A stretch of DNA of 5,329 bases, from contig CP058705.1 in the NCBI GenBank assembly GCA_013414705.1, positions 1,311,919 to 1,317,247 on the forward strand, written 5' to 3'. Each line of letters starts with the position of its first letter. Within the stretch, counting starts at the first letter, position 1. Position numbers and translations under genes: made by a program. The notes below the pieces were generated by a model. It was not told the origin of the DNA, did no database searches, and saw only the letters and a list, made by a program, of their open reading frames with translations. Shown here piece by piece: positions 1 through 5,329 of this stretch. Source of the stretch: Defluviicoccus sp. Its GTDB lineage: Bacteria > Pseudomonadota > Alphaproteobacteria > Rhodospirillales > Defluviicoccaceae.

Positions 1-1809
1 AGCGGGGAAGGGGCCGAGGTGGGCGGCGAGGTCGGCCGAGGTGGCATACGCCACGCCGGTCATCAGCGCGCTGACGGCGGCGCAGAAGTGCCGCGCTTCT
101 TCGGAATCGTACGGAATGCCGGCCGCCATCAGGTAGCCGCCGATATTCGCAAAGCCCAGGCCCAGGGTGCGGAACTCGTGCGACAGCTGGGCGATGCGGC
201 GCGACGGGTACTGCGCCATCATCACCGAGATCTCGAGGGCGATCGTCCACAGCCGGACCGCGTGCTCGAAGGCCGGGACGTCGAACGTGCCGTCGTCGTT
301 CTGGAAGGTGATCAGGTTGAGCGAGGCGAGGTTGCACGCGGTGTCGTCGAGGAACATGTACTCGGAGCACGGGTTCGACGCGTTGATCCGCCCGCTTTCC
401 GGACACGTGTGCCACTCGTTGATCGTCGTGTCGTACTGCAGGCCGGGATCGGCGCAGCCCCAGGCCGCGCGTGCGATCTGGTCCCACAGGCCGCGGGCGC
501 GGAGCCGCTTGGCGATTTCGCCGTCGGTGCGCCGCGTCAGCGCCCACTCGCCGTCCTTCAGCACCGTTTCGAGAAAGGCGTTGGAGACGCGCACGCTGTT
601 GTTGGCGTTCTGGCCGGAAACGGTCAGGTAGGCTTCCGCGTCCCAGTCGGTATCGAAGACCGGGAAGTCCACCTCCGTTACGCCTTGGCGGGCGAGTTCG
701 AGGGTACGCTGCAGATAGCTCTCGGGGATCATCGCCCGACGGGCGGTGCGGATGGCGCGCTTCAGCGCCGGGTTGCGCTTCGGATCGCAGCGGCTTTCGG
801 CGTCGCCCGCGCCTTCATCCGTCTCCTCACCCTGGCAGGCTGCGAGGACCGCTTCCAGGTGCTGGCGGGTGAGCCGCGATCCCGCCACCAGGGCGGCCAC
901 CTTCTGCTCTTCGCGCACCTTCCAGCCGATGAACTGCTCGACGTCGGGATGGTCGACATCGACCACCACCATCTTCGCCGCACGGCGCGTCGTGCCGCCG
1001 GACTTGATGGCACCCGCCGCCCGGTCGCCGATCTTCAAGAAGCTCATCAGGCCGGAGGACTTGCCGCCGCCGGAAAGGCGCTCGTTCTCGGCACGCAGGC
1101 GGGAGAAGTTAGTGCCCGACCCGGAGCCGTACTTGAACAGCCGGGCCTCGCGGACCCACAGGTCCATGATGCCGCCATCGTTCACCAGATCATCGTCGAT
1201 GCTCTGGATGAAGCACGCGTGCGGCTGCGGGCGCTCATACGCGGAGTTTGAGGCGAGGGTTTCGCCCGATGCGGAATCGACGAAGAAGTGGCCCTGCGCC
1301 GGGCCGTCGATGCCGTAGGCCCAGTGCAGGCCGGTGTTGAACCACTGCGGCGAGTTGGGCGCGCACCGCTGTGTTGCCAGCATGAAGCGCAGCTCGTCGT
1401 AAAACGTGCGTGCGTCGGCCTCGCTGCTGAAATAGCCGCCCTTCCAGCCCCAGTAGGTCCAGGTGCCAGCCAGCCGGTCGAACACCTGGCGGGCGCTGGT
1501 CTCGCCGCCAAAGCGTGCGGCCTCGGGCAAGTCGGCGAGCGCCTTGTCGTCTGCTGCGCTGCGCCGCAGCCATTTCGGTACGCCTTTTTCCGCTACCGGG
1601 GCCAGGCGTGCCGGCACGCCGGCCTTGCGGAAGTATTTCTGGGCGAGGACGTCGCACGCCACCTGCGACCACCCCGCCGGCACTTCGACCTCCTGCTGAC
1701 GGAACACCACCGAGCCATCCGGGTTGCGGATCTCGCTGCTGGTGGTGCGGAACTCGATGCCGTCGTAAGGAGAGCGGTCCGGATCGGTAAACAGCCGCGA
1801 GATGTGCAT
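1..1809 (-). CDS. nrdJ: Adenosylcobalamin-dependent (class II) ribonucleotide reductase, N-terminal half, cut by window edge
   Basis: Reduces ribonucleotides to deoxyribonucleotides in the cytoplasm, using a cobalamin-derived thiyl radical and no oxygen. All 603 codons from the ATG at 1809 down to base 1 are open. Residues 1-100 match the class II N-terminal domain (SPYDGIEFRTTSSEIRNPDG, then LAQKYFRKAGVP). The catalytic barrel follows: RCAPNSPQWFNTG (Cys149), PHACFIQSI (Cys199), GSGSGTNFS (228-236), SGGTTRRAAKMVVVD, and NPCSEYMFLDDTACNLASLNL. By analogy with characterised NrdJ, Cys481 in NPCSE is the radical cysteine, flanked by Asn479 and Glu483, and Cys199 with Cys492 is the redox pair. 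Residues 327-341 are an acidic linker-like insert. Full alphaproteobacterial NrdJ has about 1200 residues, so the C-terminal half and the reducing cysteines lie off the left edge. The start is supported by a Shine-Dalgarno-like AGGGAAGG seven bases upstream and by family N-termini. Identification is very secure. Confidence 0.97.
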   Translation of the reverse strand, partial: MHISRLFTDPDRSPYDGIEFRTTSSEIRNPDGSVVFRQQEVEVPAGWSQVACDVLAQKYFRKAGVPARLAPVAEKGVPKWLRRSAADDKALADLPEAARFGGETSARQVFDRLAGTWTYWGWKGGYFSSEADARTFYDELRFMLATQRCAPNSPQWFNTGLHWAYGIDGPAQGHFFVDSASGETLASNSAYERPQPHACFIQSIDDDLVNDGGIMDLWVREARLFKYGSGSGTNFSRLRAENERLSGGGKSSGLMSFLKIGDRAAGAIKSGGTTRRAAKMVVVDVDHPDVEQFIGWKVREEQKVAALVAGSRLTRQHLEAVLAACQGEETDEGAGDAESRCDPKRNPALKRAIRTARRAMIPESYLQRTLELARQGVTEVDFPVFDTDWDAEAYLTVSGQNANNSVRVSNAFLETVLKDGEWALTRRTDGEIAKRLRARGLWDQIARAAWGCADPGLQYDTTINEWHTCPESGRINASNPCSEYMFLDDTACNLASLNLITFQNDDGTFDVPAFEHAVRLWTIALEISVMMAQYPSRRIAQLSHEFRTLGLGFANIGGYLMAAGIPYDSEEARHFCAAVSALMTGVAYATSADLAAHLGPFPA

Positions 1810-1816
1810 CGGCGGG

Positions 1817-1824
1817 CCTTCCCT
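1817..1824 (-). promoter_or_regulatory. Ribosome binding site of nrdJ
   Basis: The minus strand reads AGGGAAGG here, followed by seven bases and then the ATG at 1809. Sequence and spacing suit a Shine-Dalgarno site, and this supports the chosen nrdJ start. Seen directly; function inferred. Confidence 0.6.
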
Positions 1825-1909
1825 TTCTGATGGTGCTGCAGGTTTTGCTGTTGCTTTGCGGGCTGTGTCCGCTCACCACTAGATGGCGGGGAGTTCAGCC
1901 AACATCGTG

Positions 1910-1939
1910 ACTATATCCGGTAGCCCCCAGAGGACGCAA
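1910..1939 (-). promoter_or_regulatory. Candidate sigma70-type promoter of nrdJ
   Basis: On the minus strand TTGCGT (1934-1939) is followed, after 18 bases, by TATAGT (1910-1915), a good -10 hexamer in otherwise G+C-rich DNA. Initiation near 1903 would give an untranslated leader of about 90 bases before the nrdJ ATG. The -10 lies inside a weak NrdR-box-like sequence (1908-1923), which would fit repression by NrdR, but the match is partial. I saw no cobalamin riboswitch in this leader. Prediction from hexamers only. Confidence 0.3.
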
Positions 1940-1984
1940 CAAGATGTGCGAATCTGAAGGGGGTGGGGCGCTACATGTGGGGTA

Positions 1985-2004
1985 AATGCCACGCCTGAGG
2001 CATT
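1985..2004. repeat. Short inverted repeat, possible operator or hairpin
   Basis: AATGCC (1985-1990) and GGCATT (1999-2004) are perfect inverted arms around an eight-base spacer. The spacer side also contains the nested palindrome GCCTGAGGC (1993-2001). No T run follows, so it is not a canonical intrinsic terminator. Its place between divergent genes would suit a regulator binding site. A six-base arm can also occur by chance. Confidence 0.3.
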
Positions 2005-2040
2005 CTTGTCGGATCCGGTCCGGCACACGTCAGGCGGGGC

Positions 2041-2069
2041 TGGACGCCTTGAAGCCACGATGCCATAGT
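2041..2069 (+). promoter_or_regulatory. Weak candidate promoter of the NDUFA12-mlaD operon
   Basis: TGGACG (2041-2046) and CATAGT (2064-2069) are spaced by 17 bases, each matching four of six sigma70 consensus positions. It lies about 80 bases before the ATG at 2148. This is the best plus-strand pair I could see in the intergenic region, but the match is modest. Confidence 0.22.
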
Positions 2070-2147
2070 GCGCCGCGGCTCACTCGGACCCCGTAACGGG
2101 CTGGCCCTGAGCGAAGTTTTGCCGGCGAATCCAGACGCGCGAGAGAC

Positions 2148-2506
2148 ATGTCGACGATCGGAACGCTCCTTCACACCTGGCTTTTCGGGGAACGGGTCGG
2201 CACCGACGCGTTCGGTAACCGCTACTATCGCTCGCGCAAGCTCAGCCGCTACGGCCGCGAGCAGCGCTGGGTGCTGTACAAGGGCACCGACGAGGCCAGC
2301 AAGGTGCCGGCCGAGTGGCATGCCTGGCTGCACCACATCAGCGAAGCGCCGCTGAGCGAGGACGGGCCGAAACGCCGGCCGTGGCAGAAGCCGCACCTGC
2401 CGATCTCACCGGTACGCCCTATGCCTACCGGCCTCCCGGACATGAGCTGCGTGGCGGCAGGCGGGCGCCTGCGACCGGCGATTACGAGCCCTGGACGCCG
2501 CAGTGA
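2148..2506 (+). CDS. NDUFA12-family complex I accessory subunit, with apparent -1 frameshift
   Basis: Homologue of the mitochondrial 17.2-kDa accessory subunit of NADH:ubiquinone oxidoreductase, found in alphaproteobacteria as a peripheral-arm component of complex I. Residues 1-85 carry the family pattern: TWLFGERVGTDAFGNRYY, then RWVLYKG and KVPAEWHAWLHH, ending KRRPWQKPHLP. The expected tail (LTGTPYAYRPPGHELRGG to TGDYEPWTPQ) lies in a different frame from 2405 and stops with TGA at 2504-2506. One base appears lost near 2403-2404 (AT where an NAT codon such as AAT is expected). Repaired, the protein has about 119 residues, normal for the family. As written, the frame reads on to 2888 out of register. 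A weak GAGAGA precedes the ATG. The restored stop overlaps the next gene's GTG by four bases, which strongly supports the tail assignment. Confidence 0.9.
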
Positions 2507-3054
2507 GTGTACCGCCCCGGGCGGAAAGTACCGAAAACCCTCCGGTCAGACGCGAAGAGCTGCGTCAGTGGCTGGTGGGAGGCGGCACCGTGCTGCTGTT
2601 CGCGCTGGTGCTGTTTCTCTCCTATCGCGGTTATGCCAGCGGTGGTGCCGCCGGCTATCGCGTCTACGCCATCTTCAATCGCATCGATGGGCTTGCCATC
2701 GGGGACGACGTGCAAGTCGGTGGTGTTCCGGTCGGCGATGTGGAGGATGCGACGCTGGGGCCGGACTTCCGCGCCCGGGTGGCGCTGCGGATCGCCGACG
2801 ATGTGCGGCTGCCGCGCGATACGTCGGCTGCGATTCACACCGACGGCCTGTTCGGTCGCAAGTTCGTCGTTCTGGAGCCGGGTGGTGATCTGGAGATGCT
2901 GGCGGACGGAGGCACCATCACCTTCACCCAGGATTCGCTGATCGTGAGCGAACTTCTGGATCTGATCATCTCCGAAGGCCGGGCGCAGCAGCACAAGGCG
3001 GCCACGTCCACGCCCGAGGGTGGTCCCGGGATGGGGGCGAGTAATGCGCCGTAA
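2503..3054 (+). CDS. MlaD/MCE-domain phospholipid-transport protein (first of a tandem pair)
   Basis: Single-pass inner-membrane protein with a periplasmic MCE domain; family members form hexameric rings that pass phospholipids between inner and outer membrane with an MlaFEB-type ABC transporter. The 183 residues show a charged cytoplasmic tail (1-22), one membrane segment (about 24-42), and an MCE domain (about 51-146) with YAIFNRIDGLAIGDDVQVGG, VALRIADDVRLPRDTSA and the hallmark GLFGRKFVVLEPGG near 116-128. The C-terminal region has a hydrophobic helix, SLIVSELLDLII (about 145-156), as in MlaD, then a polar Gly/Pro-rich end. The GTG start is chosen because GTGA overlaps the stop of the NDUFA12 gene, implying translational coupling. 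Reading frame intact. No mlaE, mlaF or mlaB lies in this window, so the partner transporter is encoded elsewhere or outside it. Confidence 0.88.
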   Translation: MSVPPRAESTENPPVRREELRQWLVGGGTVLLFALVLFLSYRGYASGGAAGYRVYAIFNRIDGLAIGDDVQVGGVPVGDVEDATLGPDFRARVALRIADDVRLPRDTSAAIHTDGLFGRKFVVLEPGGDLEMLADGGTITFTQDSLIVSELLDLIISEGRAQQHKAATSTPEGGPGMGASNAP

Positions 3055-3499
3055 CGCGATCGAGACGGTCATGGGGGCGGTGGTGCTGCTGGTGGCAGTC
3101 CTGTTCGTCTATGTGGCGTATACATCGGCACAGGTGGGTGCTGCGAACGGCTATCTCGTGCACGCGTCGTTCGGCAAGGTGGGCGGGCTTTCCGCCGGCA
3201 GCGACGTGCGGATCAGCGGCATCAAGGTCGGGACGGTTGCCGCACGCGCCCTCGATCCCCAGACCTATGATGCGATCGTCACCCTGAATATCGCCGACGG
3301 CATCAAGCTGCCGGAGGATACGATCGCCAGCATCGCAAGCGAGGGCCGCTCGGCGGACGCTACGTCCGCCTGGAGCCAGGCCATGCGGAAAAATCATTCC
3401 CGCGGAGGCAGCATTCGCGAAACGCGTGGATATCGATCGCTCGAAGATCAGGTGGGTGAAATCATCTTCCTCGCCACAGGAAAATCGGAACAACAATAG
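3044..3499 (+). CDS. Second MlaD/MCE-domain protein, core scrambled by three apparent 1-base deletions
   Basis: A shorter MlaD-type protein (151 residues as read, 152 repaired), probably also a periplasmic MCE protein of phospholipid transport. It has one membrane segment (about 7-26) and the MCE start YLVHASFGKVGGLSAGSDVRI, ISGIKVGTV and LNIADGIKLPEDTIASIASEG. After Gly101 the frame reads non-family residues until GGSIRETRGYRSLEDQVGEIIFL, which is again typical MlaD. The missing family sequence is present in other frames: LGGRYVRLEPGHAE at 3349-3390 and IIPA at 3393-3404. Losses of one base each near 3347, 3391 and 3405 explain this and sum to three, so the frame recovers. The ATG at 3044 overlaps the previous stop by 11 bases and is preferred over the upstream in-frame ATG at 3020, because RRNAIETVMGAVV is the usual MlaD N-terminus. 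Confidence 0.88.
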   Translation: MRRNAIETVMGAVVLLVAVLFVYVAYTSAQVGAANGYLVHASFGKVGGLSAGSDVRISGIKVGTVAARALDPQTYDAIVTLNIADGIKLPEDTIASIASEGRSADATSAWSQAMRKNHSRGGSIRETRGYRSLEDQVGEIIFLATGKSEQQ

Positions 3500-3501
3500 C
3501 A

Positions 3502-4266
3502 ATGACAGGGACTTCTACGAACCAAGTGTGGGATCCGGAGCGCTATGCGCGTACGGCGGCCTTCGTCCCCGAGTTCGGACGGGAGGTGGTGGAGTTGCTG
3601 GCGCCGCAACCCGGCGAGCGGATCCTCGATCTGGGGTGTGGTGACGGGGTGTTGATGCAGGCGCTGGTCGACGCCGGTGCCGAGGTGGTGGGGGTCGATG
3701 CCAGTCCGGACATGGTTGCGGCCGCGTGTGCCCGGGGATTCGATGCGCGGGTGGCCGACGGGCAGCAGCTTCCCTTCGAGGCGGAGTTCGACGCGGTGTT
3801 CAGCAACGCCGCCCTGCACTGGATGGGCAACCTGCCGGCGGCAATCGGCAGTGTCCGCCGTGCCCTGAAGCCGGGCGGGCGTTTCGTCGCCGAGATGGGC
3901 GGCGAGGGTAACGTTGCCAGCGTCGTGGCTGCGATCGAGTGGGTGTTCGAAAAGCGGAAACTGGACGTCCTGCGGCTTAATCCGTGGGTGTTTCCCAATT
4001 TCGATGGCATGCACCACCTGCTTCACCAGCGGGCGTTCCACGTCGTCCATCTCGACTGTTTCGAGCGGCAGATCGAGCTGCCGGGCGACATCACCGATTG
4101 GCTCGGCACTTTTGCCGGAACGTTCCTCGCGGCAATCCCGGAAGACGAGCGGCCGGCTGTCTTGGCGGAAATCCGCGAGGAGCTGACAGACAGCCAGCTC
4201 CGTGAGGATGGAACGTGGTGGATCGACTACGTGCGGCTGCGCTTCGCAGCCATCCGCATGGATTAA
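3502..4266 (+). CDS. Class I SAM-dependent methyltransferase, trans-aconitate methyltransferase-like
   Basis: A cytoplasmic Rossmann-fold methyltransferase of 254 residues, substrate unknown. Motif I, ILDLGCGDG (41-49), binds S-adenosylmethionine; the acidic end of strand 2 is in VVGVDASPDM (62-71); motif II/III features are VADGQQLPF (84-92), FDAVFSNAALHWM (96-108) and ALKPGGRFVAEMGGEGN (121-137). The C-terminal part, with LPGDITDWLGTF and a WIDYVRLRFAA end, matches a bacterial group usually labelled trans-aconitate 2-methyltransferase-like; BioC and the complex I assembly factor NDUFAF5 share the fold. The gene begins two bases after the preceding stop and has no strong ribosome binding site, which fits translation coupled to the upstream mlaD-like gene. 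Reading frame intact. The neighbouring complex I subunit makes a respiratory target conceivable, but nothing in the sequence proves it. Confidence 0.85.
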   Translation: MTGTSTNQVWDPERYARTAAFVPEFGREVVELLAPQPGERILDLGCGDGVLMQALVDAGAEVVGVDASPDMVAAACARGFDARVADGQQLPFEAEFDAVFSNAALHWMGNLPAAIGSVRRALKPGGRFVAEMGGEGNVASVVAAIEWVFEKRKLDVLRLNPWVFPNFDGMHHLLHQRAFHVVHLDCFERQIELPGDITDWLGTFAGTFLAAIPEDERPAVLAEIREELTDSQLREDGTWWIDYVRLRFAAIRMD

Positions 4267-4270
4267 GGAG
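4265..4270 (+). promoter_or_regulatory. Shine-Dalgarno motif abutting the DUF2155 start codon
   Basis: AAGGAG directly touches the ATG at 4271, with no spacer and overlapping the end of the methyltransferase gene's TAA. Normal spacing is about 5-9 bases. No other in-frame start lies at the right distance: the next candidates are GTG at 4307 and 4313, which would remove the positively charged signal-peptide end. The motif is clear, but its efficiency at this start is doubtful. Confidence 0.4.
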
Positions 4271-4722
4271 ATGCGACCGGCCATCGGCCGCGTTGCGCCG
4301 GCGCGTGTGGGGGTGTTGGTATCAGCCGCACTGCTGGCAGTGGCCCTGAGCGTGGTGAGTGTGCAGCCGGCCACAGCCGATCCCTTCCCGATCGTGAAGC
4401 TGCGCGCGCTCGACAAGGTGACCGCCCGGACGCGGACCCTGTACGCTCCCGTCGGCGAGACGGTGCAATTCGGCGCGCTGGAGATCACCGCGCGCAGCTG
4501 CGACAAACGCCCGCCGGAAGAAACACCGGAATCGGCCGCGTTCCTGGAGATCGTCGAGCAACGATCCGCGCAGCCGCCGGTCGACGTCTTCCGTGGCTGG
4601 ATGTTCGCGTCCAGTCCCGGACTGTCGGCGATGCAGCATCCGGTCTACGACGTCTGGGTGCTTGATTGCGTGAGCACCCTGCCGAGTGCCGATGACAGCA
4701 CCTCCGGGGTGGATCGGAATAG
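4271..4722 (+). CDS. DUF2155 family secreted protein, 3' end affected by a missing base
   Basis: A small exported protein of unknown function, typical of alphaproteobacteria. Residues 1-36 look like a signal peptide: arginines at 2, 7 and 12, a hydrophobic core (13-31) and a likely cleavage after ATA (34-36). The mature part has the DUF2155 pattern: [33 protein letters not shown] (Cys77), [43 protein letters not shown] (Cys133). The two cysteines could form a periplasmic disulfide. As written, the frame runs past the domain to 4816 through an atypical Arg/Pro-rich tail. Adding one G to the GGGG at 4706-4709 gives an ending STSGGGSE and a TAG at 4720-4722, for about 150 residues, normal for the family. 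The gene starts four bases after the methyltransferase stop and overlaps aat tail to tail. Confidence 0.85.
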
Positions 4723-5329
4723 AAGCGGGCACGGCTTTGCAGTGCGCTGTCCAGTTGCTGCAGATACGTCGAGGCCGGCACCTCGTAGGCGCCGAACTGC
4801 TGCAGGTGGTCAGTGATGAACTGGGTGTCGAGCAGCACGAATCCGCCGAGCCGGAGCCGGGCTATCAGATGCACCAGGGCCACCTTGCTGGCGTCCGGTT
4901 CGGTCGAGAACATGCTTTCGCCGAAAAACGCGCCGCCAAGTGCCAAGCCATAGAGGCCGCCGACGAGGCGGTCTTCGCGGTACACCTCGATGCTGTGCGC
5001 GTGGCCGAGCTGATGCAGTTCGATGAACACCCGCGTGATCTCGGCGTTGATCCAGGTCTCGGGGTGGCCGTTGCGCGGTGCGGCGCACCTGTCGATGACG
5101 TGGGCGAAGTCGCGGTCGCAGGTGACCTCGAAGCGCTCGCTGCGCACCGTGCGCCGCAGGCGCCGCGGCACGTGGAAGCCCGCGAGCGGCAGGATGCCGC
5201 GCATCGTCGGTGCCACCCAGTGGACGGAGACGTCCTCGCGGCGGCTGGCCATGGGAAAGATGCCGATGGAATAGGCCCGGAGGATCATCTCCGGGGTCAG
5301 GTGCCAGTCGTCGGGGGCGTCTAATCGCC
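4645..5329 (-). CDS. aat: Leucyl/phenylalanyl-tRNA-protein transferase, 5' end cut by window edge
   Basis: Transfers Leu or Phe from aminoacyl-tRNA to proteins with N-terminal Arg or Lys, marking them for ClpS/ClpAP degradation; cytoplasmic. Visible blocks in order: [132 protein letters not shown]. This order is diagnostic. Family-like residues ([11 protein letters not shown]) continue upstream of the ATG at 5288 to the window edge, so the true start probably lies outside. At the 3' end the frame as written runs on to 4485 through an Arg-rich, non-family tail. Restoring one base at the C run opposite 4706-4709 gives an ending LTQSSTQTS with a stop at 4645-4647. With the repair, about 228 codons lie in the window. 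Confidence 0.93.

Larger units (their letters stand above)
1810..2147. other. Divergent intergenic region between nrdJ and the NDUFA12 operon
   Basis: This is a 338-base stretch with no convincing gene. It separates two divergently transcribed units and should contain both promoters. It holds the nrdJ ribosome binding site, the candidate nrdJ promoter, an inverted repeat at 1985-2004 and a weak plus-strand promoter at 2041-2069. A 13-codon reading frame starting at 1944 has no support. The region carries more A/T-rich hexamers than the flanking genes, as expected for promoter DNA. No tRNA, small RNA or B12-riboswitch core was recognised. Confidence 0.7.

Noticed and set aside
19..1251. Long plus-strand open frame (410 codons) opposite nrdJ
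   Set aside because: It is in exact codon register with nrdJ on the other strand. Antisense frames stay open in G+C-rich genes, and its translation shows no recognisable domain, while the nrdJ strand matches its family throughout.
1810..1980. Cobalamin riboswitch upstream of the B12-dependent nrdJ
   Set aside because: The leader is short and I found no B12-box-like core or multi-stem arrangement on the minus strand. A covariance-model scan would be decisive.
1944..1985. Thirteen-codon reading frame in the intergenic region
   Set aside because: It has no clear ribosome binding site and no recognisable peptide; a frame this short is expected by chance.
2405..2888. Run-on of the NDUFA12 frame as a fused 246-residue protein
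   Set aside because: Beyond 2404 this frame encodes an Arg/Ala-rich sequence overlapping the intact MlaD frame, whereas the family tail is found in the adjacent frame.
3448..4506. Minus-strand open frame (352 codons) opposite the methyltransferase
   Set aside because: It crosses several gene boundaries, shows no domain, and is explained by base composition; the plus strand carries clear methyltransferase motifs.
4485..4644. Extended Aat C-terminus as an added domain
   Set aside because: The tail is low-complexity and Arg-rich, runs antisense to conserved DUF2155 codons, and disappears when a single base is restored.
4720..4816. Extended DUF2155 C-terminus as read
   Set aside because: The Arg/Pro-rich stretch lies antisense to conserved aat codons and is removed by the same one-base repair.

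Overview
The window reads as ordinary chromosomal DNA of a G+C-rich alphaproteobacterium, most like the Rhodospirillales and relatives. The reasons are an NDUFA12-type complex I subunit and a DUF2155 protein (both largely alphaproteobacterial families), the link of DUF2155 to aat, and a long class II ribonucleotide reductase of the alphaproteobacterial type. I see no rRNA, tRNA, insertion sequence, CRISPR array or phage gene.

Layout. Bases 1-1809 (minus strand) hold the first 603 codons of nrdJ, the adenosylcobalamin-dependent ribonucleotide reductase; it runs off the left edge. Bases 1810-2147 are a divergent intergenic region with candidate promoters in both directions, a weak NrdR-like site and a small inverted repeat. 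From 2148 to 4722 five plus-strand genes are tightly packed and look like one operon: an NDUFA12-family complex I accessory subunit, two consecutive single-pass MlaD/MCE-domain lipid-transport proteins, a class I SAM-dependent methyltransferase, and a secreted DUF2155 protein. Junctions are a 4-nt overlap, an 11-nt overlap, a 2-nt gap and a 4-nt gap. aat (leucyl/phenylalanyl-tRNA-protein transferase) converges from the right edge on the minus strand and overlaps the DUF2155 gene tail to tail.

The genes are housekeeping: dNTP synthesis, respiration, envelope lipid homeostasis and N-degron protein turnover. I found no previously undescribed system. The most notable signal is a set of about five apparent single-base losses, all deletions: one in the NDUFA12 gene, three within about 60 bases of the second mlaD-like gene (their sum restores the frame, so the reading frame looks intact while its core is scrambled), and one in a G run that disrupts DUF2155 and aat at once. 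This looks more like consensus error in the read data than gene decay, but that cannot be settled from the sequence. As written, four of the seven genes would be mis-annotated by a standard gene caller.
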